Source: Candidatus Harpocratesius repetitus (GTDB taxonomy: Archaea; Asgardarchaeota; Lokiarchaeia; Sigyniarchaeales; Promethearchaeaceae). Taken from it: 64,000 bases of DNA. Position numbers and translations under genes: made by a program. A model generated the notes under the pieces. The model saw nothing but the letters and a program-made list of their open reading frames with translations. It had not been told where the DNA came from and made no database searches. Location of the stretch: positions 1,475,666 through 1,539,665 of the forward strand of contig JAIZWK010000001.1 of assembly GCA_021498095.1 (NCBI GenBank), in the 5' to 3' direction. Shown here one piece after another: positions 9,218 to 17,719 of the stretch. Within the stretch, counting starts at the first letter, position 1; every line of letters begins with the position of its first letter.

Positions 9218-10810
9218 GGCTATTTTTAATAACGAAGGATCAATTCACTGACACCTCGGTTTGATTTTTTTTCCCAAAATTTTCGTTTAATTGAAATAGT
9301 CGTTTAATTCCTGAATTATTCCATTCATAAAAAAGAATTTTTGGGCTAAATCGGTGTGGAACAATGGTAATTCCTAAGATTTCTGGGTTATTTCTTACGA
9401 TAATAAATGCCCGAAGTCGCTGTTCTAAACCCTCAGGTGTTTTAGGGCCTGTTAAATGCACACGAGTCTCAATCACACTATTTATATTCTCCGCTAGATT
9501 ATTTGATATAGACTTGTGCCAAAATAAGTCTTGTGTTTCCCTAAAAGCAGCTGCAACTGCGGGAAGCACATCTTTTGCCAGTTTGAGAGTTTTATGAAAA
9601 GGGTCAATTTTTGCATATCCCCGTTTTCCTCTGTCAAAAACTTTAAAAAGTCCTTTCCGCCTCTGCTTCATTTTTGGTTTTAGATTTTTTCTTTGTTTTC
9701 CTTGCCAGTTCTTCACTCCTTTTGGTCTTCCTCGTTTTTTTGATATTGACATGCTCAAATCATCTTCATTCACTAGGTAAAAGTATTCTCTCTTCCCCCG
9801 TTTTTTAAAAAAATCGGTTTTAACACCTATTTTGGTAGTTATTCGCTTTTTCTTTTCATAGTCTATATGCCAAATAACGGCTTTATCATAGGGTTTTTTA
9901 TGCTTATGAATTATTAAGGTAATTTTACGCATTAAATTCTTGCTCATTGTTTGTGTAGCACCCCATGCATCGGCAGTAACTACCTTTATCGGTAATTTTG
10001 TATTTCGATTCGCTTCTTCAAAGACTTCACGGATGTCTCTTTCATTCCTCGTTTTTGAAACCTTTATTCCGAGAATTTTGTGACTGGAATAGCCTGTAAA
10101 CATGATAATATAAAACGGTACACCGTTTATCCGAATGAAAGTTTCATCTGCTGCAACCGCAGTATCATTCGTTAATTCTACAACCAGATTTTTTAATCCC
10201 TGCAAATCTGAAATTGTTTTCTCAATTTTAGAACGTAAATAGCAGACAAAAGCATCAGAAACACCATATTTTTCGGCTATAGCACTCTGGCTGATTTTTC
10301 CTTTCATGATTTCTTTTGTCATCTTACCAAGCATGCCGTCAAGCACTTCTTTGACACCTCCAGATGTAGTCAAGGCAAATTGTCTGGCAGTATTGTGAGT
10401 TTTATTGAATGAACATGCAGGATTTTTGCACTGATAATATTGAACCCTTCTCCCTTTCCGTTTATGAGTGCCACATAGTCCAACGACAGCGGAGCGACAT
10501 TCTGGGCATAAAACAGGTATTATTTCCAGTAATTCCTCCCTTTCATCTTCGATATTGATGTACAATGGCTCGAATAATGGAGGATATTCTTTTTTAGGGC
10601 GTCCTACCATAAGATAACACATGATCAATGTGATTTAAACATTTCCAAAACATCGGTTTACGAACTGACTTGAAATAGATGCTTAAGGTAGTGTACGCTT
10701 TGCTCATAAATTTCAACTAAGTTGCCAAAAATAAATATTTGAAAGATAATTTGGGAATAATTTAAAAAATATGGCTTCTCTTAATTGATCCTTTATCCTT
10801 AAAAATAGTC
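9218..10810 (-). mobile_element. Complete insertion sequence (IS copy 1), 8-bp target duplication
   Basis: The element is bounded by terminal inverted repeats GGCTATTTTTAA (9218-9229) and TTAAAAATAGTC (10799-10810). Matching subterminal AAGGATCAATT (9235-9245) and AATTGATCCTT (10782-10792) extend the similarity to about 28 bases. The 8 bases CGAATTTT lie immediately outside both ends (9210-9217 and 10811-10818), a target-site duplication. It is 1,593 bp with one transposase on the minus strand. Eight-base duplications fit several families, IS6-like among them; I do not assign one. A shrunken relative lies at 17720-18564. Confidence 0.92.
9240..10622 (-). CDS. DDE transposase with N-terminal zinc ribbon
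   Basis: About 460 residues. Near the N-terminus CPEC (two Cys) and CKNPAC give a zinc ribbon, followed by a helix-turn-helix-like stretch (ISQSAIAEKYGVSDAFVCYL). The RNase-H-fold catalytic residues appear as D in AADETFI, D in VTADAWG and E in NLAENINSVIE. A basic insertion (KKRGRPKGVKNWQGKQRKN) lies between the second and third. The first ATG is at 10622, a second at 10610 (MVGRPKK); a TTG at 10628 is less likely. The gene fills its insertion sequence and is intact, so the element may still be active. A copy with the same 3' end but a large deletion is present about 8 kb away. Confidence 0.9.
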   Translation of the reverse strand: MCYLMVGRPKKEYPPLFEPLYINIEDEREELLEIIPVLCPECRSAVVGLCGTHKRKGRRVQYYQCKNPACSFNKTHNTARQFALTTSGGVKEVLDGMLGKMTKEIMKGKISQSAIAEKYGVSDAFVCYLRSKIEKTISDLQGLKNLVVELTNDTAVAADETFIRINGVPFYIIMFTGYSSHKILGIKVSKTRNERDIREVFEEANRNTKLPIKVVTADAWGATQTMSKNLMRKITLIIHKHKKPYDKAVIWHIDYEKKKRITTKIGVKTDFFKKRGKREYFYLVNEDDLSMSISKKRGRPKGVKNWQGKQRKNLKPKMKQRRKGLFKVFDRGKRGYAKIDPFHKTLKLAKDVLPAVAAAFRETQDLFWHKSISNNLAENINSVIETRVHLTGPKTPEGLEQRLRAFIIVRNNPEILGITIVPHRFSPKILFYEWNNSGIKRLFQLNENFGKKNQTEVSVN

Positions 10811-10908
10811 CGAATTTTCTTTATTTATTATTTTTTCTTTCTTAAAAATCAAGTATACGCATTAATCATAGAATTAGGAGGTTTTAGCAACCTCATGTGT
10901 TGATAAGT

Positions 10909-11610
10909 TTAATCAAATAGTTCATTTTCAACATTTTCATGCTTTGCATAAGTTATATATTCATCATGCCATGTTCTGAAAATTCTTTCTTCATTTTCCA
11001 GCTGTTGTAATAGTTGTCGAATTAAAGATTTATCGATAGGGGTAAACAGATCAACAATCTCATCGTATGAAGTTTGTCCTAAGCGGTGAATTATATTATA
11101 TAGAAGTTCTTTAATTACATTTAGTTGAGGTTTTTGGATTGATTTTATTTGAAATTGAATTTCAGGTGAGAAATAAGCATGCATTGCTTGGCGAATGAGA
11201 CTGGAGCGCGTGTAGAAATTTTGTTTGGCAAATGAGTCCCATTCTGCCAAGTCTTCTGAATCAACTCTAAAGGTAAAAGGAATTAATGAGAGATTTTTAT
11301 CTAATTTTTTATCTGAGTTATTATCTGAGTTTTTATCTGAGTTTTTGTTAAGATTCTTGCTCGAATTTTTTTTTTTGATATTATTTTCTTTATTTTTATC
11401 AAGAATTGAATTTTTTTTTAATTGAGTTTCAATTGATGAAATAAAACTTGAAATAGTAGATTCATGACTGTATATGGAATATGGATTGAGAAATAATGAA
11501 ATTGCATGAGTGATAATTTGTCCGATAGGTCGATTTTGAGTTCGGGCAAATGTTTCCCACAAAAATTTTTCATCTGGAGTAATTCTTATTCCAATAACAC
11601 GAGATGGCAC
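10909..11610 (-). CDS. Ribbon-helix-helix type DNA-binding protein with winged-helix tail
   Basis: About 233 residues from GTG 11610. The frame is open to a TTG/ATG-like start at 11700, but the extra 30 residues are hydrophobic and unlike the rest, while VPSRVIGIRITPDE is a natural start. Two similar segments are seen: RVIGIRITPDEKFLWETFARTQ and IPFTFRVDSEDLAEWDSFAKQ, each followed by a helix-turn-helix stretch (PIGQIITHAISLFL; TRSSLIRQAMHAYF). This is the look of duplicated ribbon-helix-helix domains. They are joined by a Lys/Asn/Asp/Ser low-complexity linker with repeated DKN and NSD units. The C-terminal 60 residues resemble a winged helix. Probably a transcription regulator; target unknown. 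It is divergent from the TPR gene at 11873. Confidence 0.6.
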   Translation of the reverse strand: MPSRVIGIRITPDEKFLWETFARTQNRPIGQIITHAISLFLNPYSIYSHESTISSFISSIETQLKKNSILDKNKENNIKKKNSSKNLNKNSDKNSDNNSDKKLDKNLSLIPFTFRVDSEDLAEWDSFAKQNFYTRSSLIRQAMHAYFSPEIQFQIKSIQKPQLNVIKELLYNIIHRLGQTSYDEIVDLFTPIDKSLIRQLLQQLENEERIFRTWHDEYITYAKHENVENELFD

Positions 11611-11872
11611 ATAATTAATAATATTACATTCAAATAAAATTTGGTAACCTTGAAAATCAAATGAAAAATAAAATAACATATATAATAAGATACTTATCAC
11701 ACTGACATTGGATAAAAATAATCTATATTTTGAGAAAAAACATTATAAAATAAATTTATGTTTAAAGCTTTTTAATGAAGAATAAACTATTCAACATGAA
11801 CAAATTACAAAAATGCCATAATTTTATTACATTTAAAGGATAAATATTATTAAAGGAAGGGAGCCGAACAAG

Positions 11873-13846
11873 ATGTGGGAATACTACGACATAGACAAAA
11901 TCCGACAATTGTTAAGTTTCGGGCGTTATAACGAGGCTCTCCAAAATATAATTTTATATAAGAGAAAAAAAGAATTGTCTATTCGAGAAAATATTGAAGT
12001 AGAATTACTTCATATTGAAATTCTTTTAAAAGCAGGATTTTTACAAGATATTAGTCCAAAATTAGAACAGTTGAGAAAAAGCAGTAAAATTGATTCCTTT
12101 CCTGAATTAAAAATAGAATGGCTAATTTTAGAAGCACAATTTCAACAACAGGTCGGTCATTTACAAAAAGCAGATAAAGCTCTGAGTGAAGCTCATGAAA
12201 TAACCATTACATACTTAAATCAAGCAAATAGTTCTGAAATTTTTCAAAAATTTATTCAAAAAATTCTTTTTCTTGAAGGTATTCAACATTGGTATGAAGG
12301 AAATATAAATGAAGCTGCTCAGAAATTAGAAGAAGTATTATCATTGATTCCCCATAAAAAAGGTTCAGATCAATATATTCAAGTTTTAACAAATTATGGA
12401 ATGATTTTGTGTGAAAAAGGGGATTATAAAGGCGGTATAGAGAATTTAAAACTTGCATTAGAACTAGAGCGTGATTTGGGTGATGATGTCTCCTTAGCGA
12501 ATATATTGGGACATTTAGGGAGAATATCGCATTTACAAGGGCATTTAGATGAAGCATTGAATTATTTACAGGAATCCATTTTTATTTGGGAAAATTTAGG
12601 TGATTTTTCCCAAATTCGTTTTAACTTAGTGAATATAGGAATAATATACCGGCAAAAAGGGGATTATCATCAAGCATTAAATTATATTAGGCGTAGTTTG
12701 GCCATTGCAGAAAGAATTGGTAATCCAAATGAATTATCTAGATTTTTACTCGAACTTTTACGAATATATTTAGAAATGGATGCAATTGAAAATGCAGAGA
12801 TTACCTTAGCACGTTTGTATAATTTACAATTACTAACAGCAAATAAAAAAATAGAGTTAAGGTATAGATTAGCTAATGCTTTAATTTTAAAGTATAAAGG
12901 TCGAGCAAAAGACTTATTTCAAGCACAAAATTTATTTTCATCTATTGTTAAAGAACCTATTGTTGAAGAAGAAATTTCACAAATAGCTTTATTAAATTTA
13001 TGTGAACTTCTTTTAGTAGAATTACGATTAAGAGACGATCACACAATTTACCAAGAATTAGATGATGTAATTGAAAAATTACTATATCAAGCTAAACATC
13101 AACATTCACATTTGCTGTATGCAGAAACTTATTTACTGAAAGCAAAACTAGCGTTACTAAAGTTAAATGTTTCAGAAGCTCGTAATTTTTTAAGTCAAGC
13201 ACAAAGCTATGCGGAAAATAGTGGTTTATATCGAATTGCAATGAAAATTAGTGAAGAACACGACAAGCTCATTGCTCAACAACAAATATGGAATTCTTAT
13301 CAAATAAATGAGGTTTCACTTCAGAAACGAGTCGAATTGGCCGAAATTGATAACTATTTACAGACAATAGTTCATCAAAAAGGGATTGATCTCCCTCAAA
13401 TGACAAATGATATTCCTGTTGCATTTATCTTATTAAATGATCATGGAAAAGTGCTGTATTTCAGATCTTTTACTTCATATTGGGAATTCGATAGGGAAAT
13501 GTTGGCAGGATTTTTATCTGCATTTGATACTATGAGTGGTGAAGTATTTTCTCAGACATTAGAACGTGCAAAATTTGGAGATTTTAATGTAATCATAAAT
13601 AAAATTACTCCATTTATGTTAGGTTATGTTTATCAAGGACCTTCATTTTACGCTCAAAAAAAGATTCACCAAATTTCTCAAGAATTTATTGAACATAAAG
13701 ATATTTTAATTGGCTTTTTTGAAGATAACCAAGATGTTGAGCCAAGCACCGCTTCACATATAAGATTTGTTGATCATCTTTGTGATAATATTCTGTTATC
13801 TGATTTTACTCCTATTTCTAAATCTCCCTCTTTTGTTGAAAATTAG
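11873..13846 (+). CDS. TPR-repeat protein with C-terminal longin/roadblock-like domain (copy 1)
   Basis: 657 residues, ATG preceded by AAAGGAAGGGAG. Residues about 1-480 are tetratricopeptide repeats (for example YIQVLTNYGMILCEKGDYKGG and ALNYIRRSLAIAERIGNP) forming a protein-binding solenoid. The last about 160 residues have a different character: IPVAFILLNDHGKVLYFRSF, then a helix (EMLAGFLSAFDTMSGEVF) and two more strands (FNVIINKITPFMLGYVYQG). That strand-strand-helix-strand order fits a longin or roadblock/LC7 platform, the fold that works with small GTPases. The next gene is a paralogue of the same length and design. I infer a scaffold in a GTPase-linked pathway; the TPR part is sure, the C-terminal fold is a pattern-based call. 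Confidence 0.8.
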   Translation: MWEYYDIDKIRQLLSFGRYNEALQNIILYKRKKELSIRENIEVELLHIEILLKAGFLQDISPKLEQLRKSSKIDSFPELKIEWLILEAQFQQQVGHLQKADKALSEAHEITITYLNQANSSEIFQKFIQKILFLEGIQHWYEGNINEAAQKLEEVLSLIPHKKGSDQYIQVLTNYGMILCEKGDYKGGIENLKLALELERDLGDDVSLANILGHLGRISHLQGHLDEALNYLQESIFIWENLGDFSQIRFNLVNIGIIYRQKGDYHQALNYIRRSLAIAERIGNPNELSRFLLELLRIYLEMDAIENAEITLARLYNLQLLTANKKIELRYRLANALILKYKGRAKDLFQAQNLFSSIVKEPIVEEEISQIALLNLCELLLVELRLRDDHTIYQELDDVIEKLLYQAKHQHSHLLYAETYLLKAKLALLKLNVSEARNFLSQAQSYAENSGLYRIAMKISEEHDKLIAQQQIWNSYQINEVSLQKRVELAEIDNYLQTIVHQKGIDLPQMTNDIPVAFILLNDHGKVLYFRSFTSYWEFDREMLAGFLSAFDTMSGEVFSQTLERAKFGDFNVIINKITPFMLGYVYQGPSFYAQKKIHQISQEFIEHKDILIGFFEDNQDVEPSTASHIRFVDHLCDNILLSDFTPISKSPSFVEN

Positions 13847-14028
13847 ATTTTAACTATATGAAATTACTCTAATTTTTATTTAATGATGCATTGAATTGCA
13901 AGTTAGACTATTTCATAAAAATAGTTATAGCATGATTGTAAAAGCATAAAATTATGCAATTTGTGACAAAAAAGTCTGTTTGAAGTGCTTTTTTGTTAGA
14001 GTATATCAATCCATTTCAGGTAGTGGTC

Positions 14029-16002
14029 ATGTCAAATATTCCTAAAAATTATCCAGAAAAAGCAAATGATAAAATAGAAAGGCTTTTGTGTGAAATGGAT
14101 GAACTTCTAAATAAAGGACAATTTCCAAAGGCACAAGAATTGATGAAAGAAATTGAAATTGTTCCTATTCTTTCAATGAAAAATAAGCTAAGAATTAAAC
14201 TTTCAAAAATTAAACTGCTAAGGTTTATTGAAGATTTTGAAGAAGGTATAAAAATTGCTAATGATGCCTATTCATCATCTATCGAATTTGGTGATTTCTA
14301 TTTAAGTCTTCAAATTGGTGTTGAATTTGCCAATATATTAGATAGAATGGGTGATTTCCAATCTAGCATGGATCTTTTAGAAGATCTTGAAATCTTAAAT
14401 CAAGCTCACTTTCAATCAAAACAACCTATTTTTCAGCAATTTCTTAGCGATATTCTTTTGGTTAGAACAACAATTTTCTGGCATATTGGGGATTTGAAAC
14501 AAGCATTAAGTTCAATTTTAAAATCTATTGAAATTCGGAAAAAATTCTCATCTGATTTCGAAATAGCAAATGCAATTGCATTAGGTGGAATGATTTACTG
14601 TGAAATTGGAGATATCGTAAATGGAATAAGCTTTTTAAAGGAGTCATTAGTTCTTCAACAAGAATTACATAATATTCATTATTTAGCTATTTTGTATAAT
14701 AATTTGGGTTGGGTTTTTCGACTTCAAGGGGATTTGATTAAAGCAAAACATTATTTAGAGGAAAGTATAAAAATTAGGAAAGATCTTGGAACTGAAATAA
14801 ATTTTCGAATTGAATCTGCTAATCTAGGTGTGGTTTTACATCAGATGGGAAAATTTCAAGAAGCTGAAGAATATCTTCATAATGCTCTTTTATTAGGAAA
14901 AAAAGTAGGAAATCCTGTAGAAATTGCAATATTTTTGTTTTATATTATTCATTTAATGTTGGATCAAAATCGAATTAATGAAGCTAAACAATTTATCGAT
15001 GAATTGCAAGTGTTAAGTGAAAAAACAGGAAATGAGAAAATTCATCAACGATTTTTGCTTTGTTATGCTTTATTTTTGAAGAAGAAACCGCGAATTAAAA
15101 ACGTATATCGAGCACAAAATATTTTCCGAGAAATTGCACATGATGCAATAGTAAAACACGAATTAACTGTAGAAGCTCTAATTAATCTTTGCGATTTATT
15201 GATCTTTGAATTAAAAATCTCAAATGATCCCGAAATTTTGGATGAAATTAACGGTTGTATTTCAAATCTCCTCGCTATTGCAAAAGAAATTCGGTCATAC
15301 TATTTATGGGCAGAAATTAACTTTCTGAAAGCAAAATTAGCATTAATGAATTTTGATATCGTAAAAGCTAGAAAAATGTTTAGCCAAGCTCAAATGCTTG
15401 CCCAAGAGCAAGGTTTAAGCCAACTTGCTATTAAAATTTCTAATGAACATGATTATTTACTTGAACAAGAACAGATATGGGAACAATTTAAAAATCACCC
15501 TCCTAAATTTGATCAGAGGCTTGAGCTAGCTCGATTAAATGAAAATTTGGAGAGAATAAAAAGACAAGGAATCATTAAAAATTCTCCCGTTTTACCCGAG
15601 CAACCAATTATGATTGTTATTATGAATGAAAATGGACCAACATTGTTTTCACATTCATTCGATCGAGAATTGGAATTTAATGAACAGCTGTTTGGTGGGA
15701 TATTAACGGCTTTTGAATCTTTTAGTTCTGAAATATTTAATGATATGTTGGAACGGGCGAAATTTGGCGAATATAAAATCCTCTTGAAGGCCATTTCTCC
15801 TTTTTTAATTTGTTATATTTATAAAGGTCAGTCTTACTATGCGCAGCAAAATTTTATTAAACTACTTGAATTAATTCAAAATAGCCAAAATATATGGAAT
15901 CTTCTAATTGAAGCAATAGAAAATGGAAATTTGGTTTCAACTCATAGAATTCCTCAACTTATTAAAGAAATCGAAAAAATATTTAATGGAATAATGAATT
16001 GA
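14029..16002 (+). CDS. TPR-repeat protein with C-terminal longin/roadblock-like domain (copy 2)
   Basis: 657 residues from ATG 14029 (MSNIPKNYPEKAND), preceded by CAGGTAGTGG; the TTG at 13993 is less likely. It is the same length as the upstream neighbour and clearly paralogous. TPR units fill the first 480 residues (YNNLGWVFRLQGDLIKAKHY, YCEIGDIVNGISFLKES). The C-terminal domain matches step by step: QPIMIVIMNENGPTLFSHSF, then a helix with FGGILTAFESFSSEIF, then LERAKFGEYKILLKAISPF. The shared phrase LERAKFG in both proteins marks recent common origin. The 182-base gap suggests separate promoters. Role inferred as for copy 1. Confidence 0.8.
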   Translation: MSNIPKNYPEKANDKIERLLCEMDELLNKGQFPKAQELMKEIEIVPILSMKNKLRIKLSKIKLLRFIEDFEEGIKIANDAYSSSIEFGDFYLSLQIGVEFANILDRMGDFQSSMDLLEDLEILNQAHFQSKQPIFQQFLSDILLVRTTIFWHIGDLKQALSSILKSIEIRKKFSSDFEIANAIALGGMIYCEIGDIVNGISFLKESLVLQQELHNIHYLAILYNNLGWVFRLQGDLIKAKHYLEESIKIRKDLGTEINFRIESANLGVVLHQMGKFQEAEEYLHNALLLGKKVGNPVEIAIFLFYIIHLMLDQNRINEAKQFIDELQVLSEKTGNEKIHQRFLLCYALFLKKKPRIKNVYRAQNIFREIAHDAIVKHELTVEALINLCDLLIFELKISNDPEILDEINGCISNLLAIAKEIRSYYLWAEINFLKAKLALMNFDIVKARKMFSQAQMLAQEQGLSQLAIKISNEHDYLLEQEQIWEQFKNHPPKFDQRLELARLNENLERIKRQGIIKNSPVLPEQPIMIVIMNENGPTLFSHSFDRELEFNEQLFGGILTAFESFSSEIFNDMLERAKFGEYKILLKAISPFLICYIYKGQSYYAQQNFIKLLELIQNSQNIWNLLIEAIENGNLVSTHRIPQLIKEIEKIFNGIMN

Positions 16003-16115
16003 AAAAATAACCCTAATATAATTAAATATTGTTAATGGTTGATATCTGGCTTTCTTAAAAAGACATAAAAAAAATAAAAGGTACATTAATATTCAACTTA
16101 CGAAGTGATTTCAAC

Positions 16116-16730
16116 ATGCGATTTTTCTGCCCTCAACTTATGGATAATCCTCAAGAAACGGATAAGGAAACATTTTTAGCACTTATGCTGAAAAAACGAC
16201 CAGAATATGCGGTTCTTTGGGATGTAACGGGAGATGATGTAATCGAATTTAATCGTCGCGTTTGGGTTACGCAGTATGTAGTTATACAAAGTCAGACAGT
16301 ATATTATTCTCAAGCTCGACATTATGCTACTCGAGCTAAAGCTTTATTCAGTATTGATAAAATAGTGTATGTTGAATCTGATGAAGAGTGGAGAGAATAT
16401 CTTCCTGCTGGCGAAAAATTCAAGAAAATTCGATTTTATGCTCCTGGAGTTGTAGGTGAACCCTCAGAAATTGCTTTAGAAGATTTTATTAATAAAATGC
16501 TTAAGATAAGACCACCTTTTGCTGTAATTTGGGATGTTACCTTGAAAGATGTTGAATATATTTCATCAAGAGTTTATGTTACCAGTTATATGCCTGTTAT
16601 TAATGATACAATATACTATTCATATGGTAAACATTTTGCATATCTTGCTCAGAAAAAATTTAACATTCCAAACAGGAAAAAAATATCAATTCAGCAACCA
16701 TCGTTTCTAGATGAGCCAATTAGCGCATAA
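16116..16730 (+). CDS. Protein of two tandem ~100-residue repeats, unknown function
   Basis: 204 residues from ATG 16116. The protein is an internal duplication. The first half reads MRFFCPQLMDNP...FLALMLKKRPEYAVLWDVTGDDV, then RVWVTQY, then VYYSQARHYATRAKALF. The second reads IRFYAPGVVGEP...FINKMLKIRPPFAVIWDVTLKDV, then RVYVTSY, then IYYSYGKHFAYLAQKKF. Conserved points are RP.(Y/F)AV.WDVT, RV.VT.Y and YYS...H(Y/F)A. No transmembrane segment or metal-binding cluster is visible. I do not recognise the family; the fixed H and Y residues could mark a binding site. It follows the TPR-longin pair on the same strand. Confidence 0.75.
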   Translation: MRFFCPQLMDNPQETDKETFLALMLKKRPEYAVLWDVTGDDVIEFNRRVWVTQYVVIQSQTVYYSQARHYATRAKALFSIDKIVYVESDEEWREYLPAGEKFKKIRFYAPGVVGEPSEIALEDFINKMLKIRPPFAVIWDVTLKDVEYISSRVYVTSYMPVINDTIYYSYGKHFAYLAQKKFNIPNRKKISIQQPSFLDEPISA

Positions 16731-16775
16731 AATTAAAAAAAATAAAAATTCATTTTTATAAAAACACAACATCCG

Positions 16776-17285
16776 TTATCTTAGGTCTTTTTCTTTTAAA
16801 ACACCGATTTTTCTTAAGTATTCTGTTATTATATGACAAATTTCTTCATCAAAAGATTCATATATTGCTTGATTGCTCTTTTTTTGTTCAAGTGGAATTT
16901 TAAATTTTTTATAAAACAAATTTAAACCTTTGATTGCTTCTTCTTCTAAATAGTTCTTTACCATATTGGGTCGAAAAAAAGTAGTCAATATCAATCCATT
17001 ACGTTGAATTATACTAAGTTCAATATTCAACCCCCCAATGAAGATTCTGTTGATTTGACCAACATTTTCTTTACCAAATAATGATAAAGCGGCGATAAAT
17101 TGAGAAATTAAATCCACACGAATTCCCGGATCGACTTGGAAATTGTACAATACATCACCTGATGATCGTGAGATAACAATACCAAGAACATACTTTTTTA
17201 AAATTTCTTTAATAATTTTACATTGCTCTTTTGGAATATTTGCTTTATATCGATCGAAAATTAAGATAGGTGTTGATTTTTCCAT
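16776..17285 (-). CDS. Longin/roadblock-like small protein, partner of a small GTPase
   Basis: 169 residues. The core reads YVLGIVISRSSGDVLYNFQV, a helix VDLISQFIAALSLFG, then INRIFIGGLNIELSIIQ and GLILTTFFRP. This strand-turn-strand-helix-strand-strand pattern is that of longin/roadblock (LC7-like) platforms, which in Asgard archaea are commonly encoded beside Ras-like GTPases and act as regulators or adaptors. Here the gene lies 24 bases downstream of a broken Rab-like GTPase on the same strand, so the two were very likely co-transcribed. The C-terminal about 50 residues are charged and helical. The fold is inferred from pattern; the GTPase link from position. With the GTPase broken it may be an orphan. 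Confidence 0.65.
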   Translation of the reverse strand: MEKSTPILIFDRYKANIPKEQCKIIKEILKKYVLGIVISRSSGDVLYNFQVDPGIRVDLISQFIAALSLFGKENVGQINRIFIGGLNIELSIIQRNGLILTTFFRPNMVKNYLEEEAIKGLNLFYKKFKIPLEQKKSNQAIYESFDEEICHIITEYLRKIGVLKEKDLR

Positions 17286-17309
17286 TATTTCTTCAATCCT
17301 TCTTCTTGT

Positions 17310-17702
17310 TTAAAAATTTCCACTGCAAGTGTTGATAAGTTTATAAAACATATCTTGGACATTCTCACCTGTCTTAGCTGAACATTCCATGAATAAGAAA
17401 CCATGTTTCATAGCAAAATCTAATCCTTCTTCTCTACTGACTTCTCTATCAAGATCTATTTTATTTCCTACTAATAGAGTGGGTATTTTTCCACAGTTAT
17501 CTTCTAATTCTTGCATCCATTTAGAAAGATTTTCGAAAGTTCGCCTATTACTCACATCGTAGCATAGAATTGCAGCACGTGCATCTCTGTAATAGATACC
17601 CCTTATTCGATCCTAGAGAAGATTGAATCTTCCATTTGTAATAATAACCATATTAAAATACCCATCTCCAAATTTCAAATGGATAATTAATAATGGATAT
17701 TT
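17310..17702 (-). pseudogene. Broken Rab/Ras-like small GTPase
   Basis: The C-terminal two thirds of a Rab-like GTPase are readable: GIYYRDARAAILCYDVSNRR, then the G4 motif VGNKIDLD and the G5 motif ECSAKTGENVQDMF, ending at 17310. Upstream in the same frame the sequence reads FGDGYFNMVIITNGRFNLL, then a TAG stop (17613-17615), then DRIRG. The DTAGQE switch II motif is missing, and no P-loop (GxxxxGKS) is found between here and the insertion-sequence remnant that starts at 17720. An 81-residue frame remains open but lacks nucleotide-binding G1-G3. I read it as a pseudogene damaged at its 5' end, probably in connection with the nearby insertion. Confidence 0.75.
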
Positions 17703-17719
17703 GCTTTTATAATTGTTTG

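Noticed and set aside
11225-11425. 66-residue plus-strand frame
   Set aside because: It is the antisense of the low-complexity Asn/Lys linker of the regulator at 10909-11610.
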